Assembly: GCA_030693565.1 (NCBI GenBank)
Contig: JAUYAJ010000059.1
Coordinates: 1 to 11,074 of the forward strand
Reading direction: 5' to 3'
Source: Rubrivivax sp.
GTDB taxonomy: Bacteria > Pseudomonadota > Gammaproteobacteria > Burkholderiales > Burkholderiaceae_C
Length of the DNA: 11,074 bases
Shown here in pieces: positions 6,099 to 11,074 of this stretch. Each line of letters starts with the position of its first letter. Within the stretch, counting starts at the first letter, position 1. The notes beneath the pieces are model-generated. The model ran no database searches, was not told the origin of the DNA, and saw only the letters and a list, made by a program, of their open reading frames with translations. A program made the translations under genes and the position numbers.

Positions 6099-7019
6099 TC
6101 AGGCCTCGGCCAATGCCTTGCGCATCTTCTTCATCGCCGCCACCTCGATCTGGCGGATGCGTTCGGCGCTGACGCCGTACTCGGCCGCCAGCTCGTGCAG
6201 CGTCATGCCGCCAGAGCTGTCGTCGTTGACCTTGAGCCAGCGCTCCTCGACGATGCGCCGGCTGCGCCCGTCGAGCACGTCGAGCGCCTGCGCGATGCCG
6301 TCGCTGGACAGCCAGTCGCGGTGCCGGCTTTCGAGCGCCTGCGTCGGTTCGGTCGAATCGTCGGCCAGGTAGGCGATCGGCGCGTAGCTTTCCTCGCCGT
6401 CGTCGGTCTGCGGATCGAGCGCGAGGTCGGCGCCCGAGAGCCGGGTCTCCATCTCGATCACCTCGGCCGGCTTGACCTTGAGGTCACGCGCGATGCTGTC
6501 GACCTGGTCCGGCGTCAGCGTGTTGCGGTGGCTGTCGGCGTCGCCGGCGCTGCTCTTGAGGCCTTGTTTCATCGAGCGCAGGTTGAAGAACAGCTTGCGC
6601 TGGGCCTTGGTGGTGGCGACCTTGACCAGGCGCCAGTTCTTCAGGATGTACTCGTGGATCTCGGCGCGGATCCAGTGCAGCGCATAGCTCACCAGGCGCA
6701 CGCCTTGCTCGGGGTCGAAGCGCTTGACGGCCTTCATCAGGCCGATGTTGCCTTCCTGGATCAAGTCGCCCTGGGGCAGGCCGTAACCCTTGTACTGGCG
6801 CGACACCGACACCACCAGGCGCAGGTGCGACAGCACCAAGCGGCCGGCGGCCTGGACGTCGCCATGGGCTTGCAGCCGCCGCGCCAGTGACACCTCTTCG
6901 GGTTGGGTCAGCAGCGGCAGGCGGTTGACGGCGCTGATGTAGGCATCCAGATTGCCCAGCGACGGCACCATCGACCACGGATCGCGGACGGAGATAGCGG
7001 TGTTGGCAGCAGTGTTCAT
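6099..7019 (-). CDS. rpoH: RNA polymerase heat-shock sigma factor RpoH (sigma-32)
   Basis: Group 3 sigma-70-family factor directing RNA polymerase to heat-shock promoters. The 306-residue protein shows region 1.2 (NLDAYISAVNRLPLLTQPEE, 23-42), region 2 with DLIQEGNIGLMKAVKRFDPE (85-104) and the promoter-melting segment VSYALHWIRAEIHEYILKNW (about 110-129), the diagnostic RpoH box QRKLFFNLR (140-148), and a region 4.2 helix-turn-helix, LHELAAEYGVSAERIRQIE (274-292). Length is within the usual range, with a slightly long N-terminus. The ATG at 7019 has no Shine-Dalgarno at normal distance; an AGGTT sits about 20 bases upstream within a possible weak hairpin. A CIRCE operator and an extended -10 lie upstream, implying HrcA control. 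The gene converges on the SCO gene, with the palindrome at 6051-6084 between them. Confidence 0.97.
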   Translation of the reverse strand: MNTAANTAISVRDPWSMVPSLGNLDAYISAVNRLPLLTQPEEVSLARRLQAHGDVQAAGRLVLSHLRLVVSVSRQYKGYGLPQGDLIQEGNIGLMKAVKRFDPEQGVRLVSYALHWIRAEIHEYILKNWRLVKVATTKAQRKLFFNLRSMKQGLKSSAGDADSHRNTLTPDQVDSIARDLKVKPAEVIEMETRLSGADLALDPQTDDGEESYAPIAYLADDSTEPTQALESRHRDWLSSDGIAQALDVLDGRSRRIVEERWLKVNDDSSGGMTLHELAAEYGVSAERIRQIEVAAMKKMRKALAEA

Positions 7020-7058
7020 GGCAGGTTGGGACAGCTCAAAACCTCATTGGTTCCGTCC

Positions 7059-7064
7059 ATATTA
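7059..7064 (-). promoter_or_regulatory. Candidate extended -10 promoter of rpoH
   Basis: Read on the minus strand, TGC immediately precedes TAATAT, an extended -10 (TGn plus a hexamer one base off consensus). The match to a -35 box at 16-18 bp spacing is poor (three of six at best), as is common for extended -10 promoters. Transcription would begin near 7052, giving a leader of about 33 nt before the rpoH ATG. Three bases of the hexamer lie inside the CIRCE element, so HrcA bound there would block polymerase. Confidence 0.55.
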
Positions 7065-7088
7065 GCACTCGATGGTCGAGAGTGCTGA
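7062..7088. promoter_or_regulatory. CIRCE element (HrcA operator) upstream of rpoH
   Basis: TTAGCACTC (7062-7070), nine spacer bases (7071-7079), then GAGTGCTGA (7080-7088). The CIRCE consensus is TTAGCACTC-N9-GAGTGCTAA, so 17 of 18 arm positions match and the spacer is exact; the single mismatch is G for A at 7087. CIRCE is bound by the repressor HrcA, which GroEL keeps active, so the site should release rpoH transcription when chaperones are titrated by unfolded protein. It lies 43 bases before the rpoH ATG, overlaps the candidate -10 and points to rpoH as target. The other neighbour, the VOC gene, ends rather than starts here. Confidence 0.92.
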
Positions 7089-7112
7089 TGACGCGCCACG
7101 GAGGAATTGCTG

Positions 7113-7658
7113 TCAGTCGGAGCGCGCCCGCGCGGCGAAGCGTGCGGCCCATTGTCCAACCGGCATGAAACTGGGATCGGCGCGGCACAGGCGTTCGGTG
7201 TCGGCCCAGATGTCGGCGTCGTCGCGGTCCAGGTCCAGCGGGTCGCCGTGGGGCTGCTTCACGTACCAAGGCGTGTCCAGGTAACACTCGACGGTGTTGC
7301 CCTCGGGGTCGGCAAAGTAGATCGACAAGGCGTTGCCGTGGTTGAGCCCGCGCATCGCGGTGGCGCCGTGGGCCAAGGCGCGGCGCCGGGCTTCGCGCAG
7401 GTGGTCCAGCGACTGCACCATGAACGACAGCTGCATCACCGTGCTGGGCGCGTCGGCGCCGCGCGTCGAAGCCAGCACCAGCTGGTGGTGCTGGTCGGGG
7501 CTGGCGCTGAGGAAGACGATGTCGAACGGGAAGGTGAAGCCTTTGCCGCTGTCGGTCTCGTGCAGGTCGAAGACGGCGCGGTAGAACGCCGTCAGCCCAG
7601 GCAGGTCGCGGCAGAACATGCCGAAGTGAGCCAGCCGGGGGGTGTAGGGTGCGGTCAT
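7113..7658 (-). CDS. VOC/glyoxalase-superfamily protein, extradiol-dioxygenase-like
   Basis: A 181-residue vicinal-oxygen-chelate protein of the glyoxalase / catechol 2,3-dioxygenase superfamily, whose members use a divalent metal to act on catechols, epoxides, glyoxal adducts and similar substrates. Paired beta-alpha-beta-beta modules are visible. The first begins RLAHFGMFCRDLPGLTAFYRAVF (9-30), with His11 as the likely first metal ligand. The second begins near MQLSFMVQSLDHL (75-87), where Gln76 stands at the usual second histidine. NHGNALSIYFADPEGNTVECYLD (106-128) provides His107 and the last ligand Glu124. The start at 7658 is chosen because it places the first beta strand near the N-terminus and lies seven bases after the previous gene's stop, with an AGGG-like ribosome site; a longer frame to 7724 would run into that gene. 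It is the last gene of the catabolic cluster. The substrate is unknown. Confidence 0.88.
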   Translation of the reverse strand: MTAPYTPRLAHFGMFCRDLPGLTAFYRAVFDLHETDSGKGFTFPFDIVFLSASPDQHHQLVLASTRGADAPSTVMQLSFMVQSLDHLREARRRALAHGATAMRGLNHGNALSIYFADPEGNTVECYLDTPWYVKQPHGDPLDLDRDDADIWADTERLCRADPSFMPVGQWAARFAARARSD

Positions 7659-7665
7659 GGTCGCC

Positions 7666-8682
7666 CTAGGGTTCGAGGATGATCTTGCCCAGTGTCCGGC
7701 CGCCGTCCAGCAGTTCATGCGCATGGCGCGCGGCGGTCAGCGGCAGCAAGGTCGCCGGCGGCGCCTGGATCCGGCCTGCGGCCATCAGTTCGATGGCGCG
7801 TTCCATCAGCGCGCGGCGCGCCGCGCGGTCGTGGTCCCAGCTGTGGATCGAGAAGGTGCGCACGGCCAGGCTCTTGGCCAGGCGGGTGCGCAGCTCCTGG
7901 AACACGTCGGCGTTGGGCGCGCCGGACAGGATGTTGTAGGAGACGGCGCAGCCGAAATCGGCCAGCGAGCGCAGGCAGGCGACAAACAGCGCGCCACCGA
8001 CATGGTCGAACGCCAGGTCGACACCGCGCCCGCCGGTGGCCTCGAGCACGCGCGCCGGCAAGCTGGCCGGGTCGGCGTCCAGCAGCACGGTGCTGGCGCC
8101 GTTGGCGAGCGCGAAGTCACGCTTGGCGGCTGAGGAGGCGGTGCCAACGACCGTGATGCCTTGCGCCCTGGCGAGTTGGGTCAGCGCGGTGGCGACGCCG
8201 CCGGCCGCGCCGGGCAACAGCGCGCTGCGTACCCCCATCGCGCCACTGCAGCTTTGCAGCATGGCTTGCGCGAGCTGGAAGTTGCCCAGGCTCATGGCAT
8301 CGCCGAAGCCGACGTTGTCCGGCAGATGGAACAGCGCGTCGGCCGGCACGCAGAGGGCCTGGGCGTAACAGCCGCCGCGCTGCGGCAGTTCGCGTGAACT
8401 CACCAGCACGCGCTGGCCGACGGCCAGGCCGGTGACGCCGGCGCCCAGTGCGTCCACGACACCGGCCATCTCGTTGCCCGGGATCGCCGGCAGCGGCGGC
8501 ATCCACTTGTAGCTGCCGTTGCGAATCAAGACGTCGGGGCCGCCGACGCCGATGGCGCGCGCCTGCACGCGCACCTCGCCGGGGCCGGGCTGGGGCAGCG
8601 GGAGCTGGGCCAGCACCAGAGCGTCCGGGCCTCCCGGCACGTGCACCTGCACCGCCTGCATCATCGGTTCAGCGCTGGCCAT
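7666..8682 (-). CDS. Zinc-independent MDR oxidoreductase, NADPH:quinone reductase-like
   Basis: A 338-residue medium-chain dehydrogenase/reductase of the quinone oxidoreductase (zeta-crystallin) type, a soluble NAD(P)H-dependent enzyme. The N-terminal GroES-like domain shows RNGSYKWMPPLPAIPGNEMAGVV (54-76) and VGQRVL. The Rossmann domain carries LLPGAAGGVATALTQLA (155-171), VVGTASSAAKRDFALANGA and GVDLAFDHVGG. The catalytic-zinc and structural-zinc cysteine clusters of alcohol dehydrogenases are absent. It ends in the standard HAHELLDGGRTLGKIILEP. The start at 8682 overlaps the end of the DUF1185 gene by 14 bases; the tandem in-frame ATGs at 8664 and 8661 are equally possible, and no clear Shine-Dalgarno decides. 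In this cluster it probably reduces an enone or quinone intermediate, which is inference. Confidence 0.9.
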   Translation of the reverse strand: MASAEPMMQAVQVHVPGGPDALVLAQLPLPQPGPGEVRVQARAIGVGGPDVLIRNGSYKWMPPLPAIPGNEMAGVVDALGAGVTGLAVGQRVLVSSRELPQRGGCYAQALCVPADALFHLPDNVGFGDAMSLGNFQLAQAMLQSCSGAMGVRSALLPGAAGGVATALTQLARAQGITVVGTASSAAKRDFALANGASTVLLDADPASLPARVLEATGGRGVDLAFDHVGGALFVACLRSLADFGCAVSYNILSGAPNADVFQELRTRLAKSLAVRTFSIHSWDHDRAARRALMERAIELMAAGRIQAPPATLLPLTAARHAHELLDGGRTLGKIILEP

Positions 8683-9247
8683 CGTGGACCGACACCTGCG
8701 CCGTGCTCAGCCCGCCCAGCCGCGCATGGACCCGCCCACCGTCGGCGGCGACCAGCGCGAACAGGATCTCGTCCGGGCGCGGACCGTCCTGCAGGCCCAC
8801 TTCGATCGTGTTGAAGTGGCTGCGCACATAGGCGGCGTGGATGTAATGCAGCGGCACCATCAGCCGGTAGCCGGTGGCTGCGACGACCATGCCGGCGGGC
8901 ACGATGGCCTTCGGTTCGCCGAGCGCGGCGCGCACGGCCCAGCCGCCGGCCTCGTGCCAGACGGCGGCGTGTTCCAGCTCGCCGGCGACGCCGACGATCG
9001 CGGCCTTGCCGTAGGCTTCGATGCGCTCCTTGCCCAGTGCCGCGGCCACTTCCTCGCCGAGCAGGGCGCCCAGGCTGCGCAGTTCGGCCATGAAGGGCAG
9101 CAGGTCGGGCTCGTAGCGTCCGGCGTAGGGGTTGCGCACGACCGCGCAGGCCGCGGCCAGGCGCAGCGGCTGCGCGGCCGGCGGTCCACCGTCGTGGAGC
9201 ACGGTTTCGACGACGAGACTGCGTTTGCGGATCTGGATCAAGGACAT
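8669..9247 (-). CDS. DUF1185 / 'amino acid synthesis' family protein
   Basis: A 192-residue protein resembling the family listed as DUF1185 or 'amino acid synthesis' (AA_synth); the biochemical role is not established. Features in order are a short basic start IRKRSLVVETVLHDGG (5-20), AACAVVRNPYAGRYEPDL (32-49), which is the family's most recognisable stretch, GEEVAAALGKERIEAYGKAAIVGVAGELEHAAVWHE (64-99), and HYIHAAYVRSHFNTIEVG (about 133-150), followed by DGPRPDEILFALV. There is no signal peptide or membrane helix, so it should be cytoplasmic. The ATG at 9247 has a GGAG seven bases upstream. It lies ten bases after the Bug-protein gene and overlaps the oxidoreductase gene. Members are often found beside tricarboxylate-transport binding proteins and catabolic enzymes, which fits an enzymatic role in this pathway, but I cannot assign the reaction. 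Confidence 0.82.
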   Translation of the reverse strand: MSLIQIRKRSLVVETVLHDGGPPAAQPLRLAAACAVVRNPYAGRYEPDLLPFMAELRSLGALLGEEVAAALGKERIEAYGKAAIVGVAGELEHAAVWHEAGGWAVRAALGEPKAIVPAGMVVAATGYRLMVPLHYIHAAYVRSHFNTIEVGLQDGPRPDEILFALVAADGGRVHARLGGLSTAQVSVHDGQR

Positions 9248-9254
9248 CGGGGGG

Positions 9255-9258
9255 CTCC
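9255..9258 (-). promoter_or_regulatory. Shine-Dalgarno of the DUF1185 gene
   Basis: GGAG on the minus strand, seven bases before the ATG at 9247. It overlaps the last base of the preceding gene and supports this start and translation from a shared message. Confidence 0.7.
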
Positions 9259-10241
9259 TACAGGCGCGGGATCTTGGCGTCGTTGACGACCTGGGTCCAC
9301 TTTTTCAGCTCGGCGTTGACCATCGCCGTCATTTCCTGCGGTGTGCTGCCGCGGGCTTCGCCGCCCATTTCCTCGAGCCGGGTCCTGACCGCCGGCACCT
9401 GGAGCGCCTTCTGGGTCTCGGCATGCAGGCGATCGACGATGGGCATCGGCGTTCCCGCAGGCAGCATCCAGCCGGCCCAGGAGCGCACATCGAAGCCGGC
9501 CACGCCTTGCTCGTCGACCGTCGGCACCTCGGGCATGCCGGGCCAGCGCTGCGGGCCGGTGACGGCCAGCGCACGCAGCCTGCCGCCCTTGATGTTGCCC
9601 AGCACGGCGGTGGGCGGCGCGATGATGATCGGGATGTCGCCCGACAGCAGCGCAGTGACCGACGCCGAATCGCCGCGGTAAGGCACGTGCAGCATGGTCA
9701 CGCCAGCCATCTTGGCCAGCAGTTCGCCCACCAGGTGGTGGGTCGAGCCGATGCCGGCGGTGCCGTAGCTGATCTGGCCCGGCGCCGCGCGCGCGGCTGC
9801 CAGCACCTCGCGCAGCGAGCGGTACTTGCCGTCTGCGGGCGTCACCACCAGGAAGGGGAAGAAGGTGATGGTCGACACCATCTGGAAGCTGGTGGCCGCC
9901 TGGTAGGGCGGCTTGTCGTACAGCGCGCCAGCGACGACGTGGCCGCCGGTGGCCAGCAGCATGGTGTAGCCGTCGGCCGCGGCCCGCGCCACCGCGCCCG
10001 ACGCCAGCGTGCCACCGGCGCCGACCTGGGCGTCGACGACAAAGGTCTGGCCCAGACCCTTGGCCATCTCGCTGCTCACCAGGCGGGCGATGGTGTCGGC
10101 GTTGCCACCCGCGGCGAAGCCTTGTAGGACCTTGATCGGCCGTTCCGGCCAGGCCTGGGCGCGTGCCAGCGGCATGGCGGCGAGCGCGGCGCCGGCCAGC
10201 AGCAGCTGCCGGCGGCTGGCCATCGGAAGGGGGGTGCGCAT
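9258..10241 (-). CDS. Bug/TctC-family tripartite tricarboxylate transporter substrate-binding protein
   Basis: Periplasmic solute-binding protein of the Bug (Bordetella uptake gene) family, which binds small carboxylates, amides or aromatic acids for TctAB-type transporters or for sensing. The 327-residue protein has an N-terminal export signal with SRRQLLLAGAALAAM (9-23) and a likely cut after ARA or AQA near residue 30; the paired arginines allow a Tat signal. The mature part starts WPERPIKVLQGFAAGGNADTIARL, the canonical family opening, followed by GAGGTLASGAVARAAADGYTML (75-96), YGTAGIGSTHHLVGELLAK (159-177), HVPYRGDSASVTALLSGDI (185-203) and RLRALAVTGPQRWPGMPEVPTVDEQG. The ATG at 10241 has AGGAG seven bases upstream. 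No TctA or TctB membrane genes lie in the window, so it is an orphan binding protein here. The ligand cannot be deduced. Confidence 0.93.
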   Translation of the reverse strand: MRTPLPMASRRQLLLAGAALAAMPLARAQAWPERPIKVLQGFAAGGNADTIARLVSSEMAKGLGQTFVVDAQVGAGGTLASGAVARAAADGYTMLLATGGHVVAGALYDKPPYQAATSFQMVSTITFFPFLVVTPADGKYRSLREVLAAARAAPGQISYGTAGIGSTHHLVGELLAKMAGVTMLHVPYRGDSASVTALLSGDIPIIIAPPTAVLGNIKGGRLRALAVTGPQRWPGMPEVPTVDEQGVAGFDVRSWAGWMLPAGTPMPIVDRLHAETQKALQVPAVRTRLEEMGGEARGSTPQEMTAMVNAELKKWTQVVNDAKIPRL

Positions 10242-10248
10242 CGGAGGT

Positions 10249-10253
10249 CTCCT
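10249..10253 (-). promoter_or_regulatory. Shine-Dalgarno of the Bug-protein gene
   Basis: AGGAG on the minus strand with a seven-base spacer to the ATG at 10241. It selects this start over the in-frame internal ATG six codons later (MASRRQ). Confidence 0.75.
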
Positions 10254-10284
10254 CGGGGTTGTAGGGCAGGCGTTTGGCCGGCGG

Positions 10285-11074
10285 TCAGTCCTGGGCGATG
10301 ACGGGGTTGCGCAGGATGCCGATGCCTTCGATCTCGACCTCGACGACGTCGCCGGGCTGCATGTAGAGCGGTGGTTTGCGGCTCCAGCCCACGCCGGCCG
10401 GGGTGCCGGTCACGATGACGTCGCCCGGCACCAGCGTGAAGATGGTCGACGCGTAAGCGATCAGCTTCTCGGTCGGGAAGATCATGTGACCGGTGTGGCT
10501 GTCCTGCACCGTCTGCCCGTTCAGCCGGGTGCTGAGCTTGAGCGCGCGGCCCGGGGCGATTTCCTCGGCCGTGACCATCCACGGCCCGAAGGGCCCGGTG
10601 CTTTCGAAGTTCTTGCCGGCGGCGATCTGCTTGGCGTGGAACTGCCACTCGCGCACGCTGACGTCGTTGTAGATCGAGTAGCCGGCGACATGTTCGTAGG
10701 CGCGCTCGACAGGGATGTCGCGCCCGGGCTTGCCGATGATCACCGCCAGTTCGCCCTCCCAGTCGAGCGTGTCCGAAACACGCGGGCGAACGATGGGCGC
10801 CAGATGCCCGATCTGCGAGCGCCACACACGCAGGAAGATCGGCGGTTCGGCTGACAGTTCGCGGTGAATGCCGGCCGCGAGCACCTCCTGGTGGTGGTCC
10901 ATGTAGTTGCGCACCGCGCAGACGATCTTCTCCGGGCGCGGAATGACCGGCAGGTAGCTCAGGCCGGCCAGCGGCGCATCGGCGGCGAGACCGGCCACGT
11001 CCTTCGCGGCCTGCAGGTAGCGCCCCGAGCCGATGTAGTCGGCCAGCGTGGCGCATTCGGGGATGCGGCGGCCC
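10285..11074 (-). CDS. Fumarylacetoacetate hydrolase (FAH) family protein, 5' end outside window
   Basis: Metal-dependent enzyme of the FAH superfamily, whose members hydrolyse or decarboxylate 1,3-diketo acids (fumarylpyruvate, acylpyruvates, homoprotocatechuate intermediates, 2-keto-3-deoxy sugars). The frame is open to the window edge, giving 262 residues; family members are about 280, so only a short N-terminus is missing. A GTG at 10998 is an internal valine, not the start. Signature parts are PRPEKIVCAVRNYMDHHQE, DTLDWEGELAVIIGKPGRDI with the two metal-binding glutamates (codons at 10758 and 10752), AGYSIYNDVSVREWQ with the metal-binding aspartate (codon at 10665), a conserved lysine-glycine stretch, and VPGDVIVTGTPAGVGW near the end. 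It is the first visible gene of the minus-strand catabolic cluster, 43 bases before the Bug-protein gene. Its substrate is probably a ring-cleavage or keto-acid product, which is inference. Confidence 0.93.
   Translation of the reverse strand, partial: GRRIPECATLADYIGSGRYLQAAKDVAGLAADAPLAGLSYLPVIPRPEKIVCAVRNYMDHHQEVLAAGIHRELSAEPPIFLRVWRSQIGHLAPIVRPRVSDTLDWEGELAVIIGKPGRDIPVERAYEHVAGYSIYNDVSVREWQFHAKQIAAGKNFESTGPFGPWMVTAEEIAPGRALKLSTRLNGQTVQDSHTGHMIFPTEKLIAYASTIFTLVPGDVIVTGTPAGVGWSRKPPLYMQPGDVVEVEIEGIGILRNPVIAQD

Noticed and set aside
6195..6890. 231-codon + strand open frame opposite rpoH
   Set aside because: Antisense to a clear sigma-32 gene; composition is an artefact of GC-rich codon use.
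9132..10127. 331-codon + strand open frame opposite the Bug-protein gene
   Set aside because: His/Arg/Gly-rich shadow; the minus-strand protein has full family motifs, a signal peptide and a Shine-Dalgarno.
10996..10998. GTG as the start of the FAH-family gene
   Set aside because: The frame continues open to the window edge with plausible sequence (ADYIGSGRYLQAAKD), so the GTG is internal and the gene is cut by the window.
1..11074. Mobile elements, CRISPR arrays, tRNA or rRNA genes, and defence systems
   Set aside because: No transposase, integrase, repeat-spacer pattern, cloverleaf or nuclease signature was seen; composition is even and gene order is typical of a betaproteobacterial core region.

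Overview
The window is a high-GC, tightly packed chromosomal segment, most likely from a Burkholderiales betaproteobacterium of the Rubrivivax/Leptothrix/Comamonadaceae type. The evidence is the betaproteobacterial gene order ctaG - DUF2970 - ctaE - (DUF2909 on the opposite strand) - SURF1 - thioredoxin-like gene - ctaA - ctaB - SCO, a betaproteobacterial-type sigma-32 gene, and an orphan Bug-family periplasmic binding protein, a family greatly expanded in this order. No mobile element, CRISPR array, tRNA or rRNA gene is visible.

Region 1 (1-6038, mostly + strand) is the back half of an aa3-type cytochrome c oxidase locus. It holds the 3' part of ctaG (CuB insertion), a 75-aa single-span membrane protein, subunit III (ctaE), a bidirectional terminator, and a small two-helix membrane gene on the minus strand. 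A second, tightly coupled block follows: SURF1, a membrane-anchored thioredoxin-like protein with a CX3C motif, heme A synthase (ctaA), heme O synthase (ctaB) and a SCO lipoprotein. Together these genes insert copper into CuB and CuA, convert heme B to heme O and then heme A, and assemble the enzyme. The block ends in a perfect 34-nt palindrome at 6051-6084.

Region 2 (6099-7088, minus strand) is rpoH, the heat-shock sigma factor. A near-perfect CIRCE operator (9-9-9 inverted repeat, 7062-7088) lies upstream and overlaps an extended -10 promoter. This suggests that HrcA represses transcription of the sigma-32 gene, linking the two heat-shock regulators.

Region 3 (7113-11074, minus strand) is a five-gene, probably single-transcript catabolic cluster. 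In transcription order it encodes a fumarylacetoacetate-hydrolase-family enzyme (5' end outside the window), a Bug/TctC-type periplasmic binding protein, a DUF1185 protein, a zinc-free quinone-oxidoreductase-like MDR enzyme, and a VOC/glyoxalase-fold protein. The combination looks like uptake and breakdown of a small carboxylated, possibly aromatic-derived, compound. The substrate cannot be read from the sequence, and this cluster is the best candidate for an undescribed pathway here. It reads toward rpoH with no clear intervening terminator.
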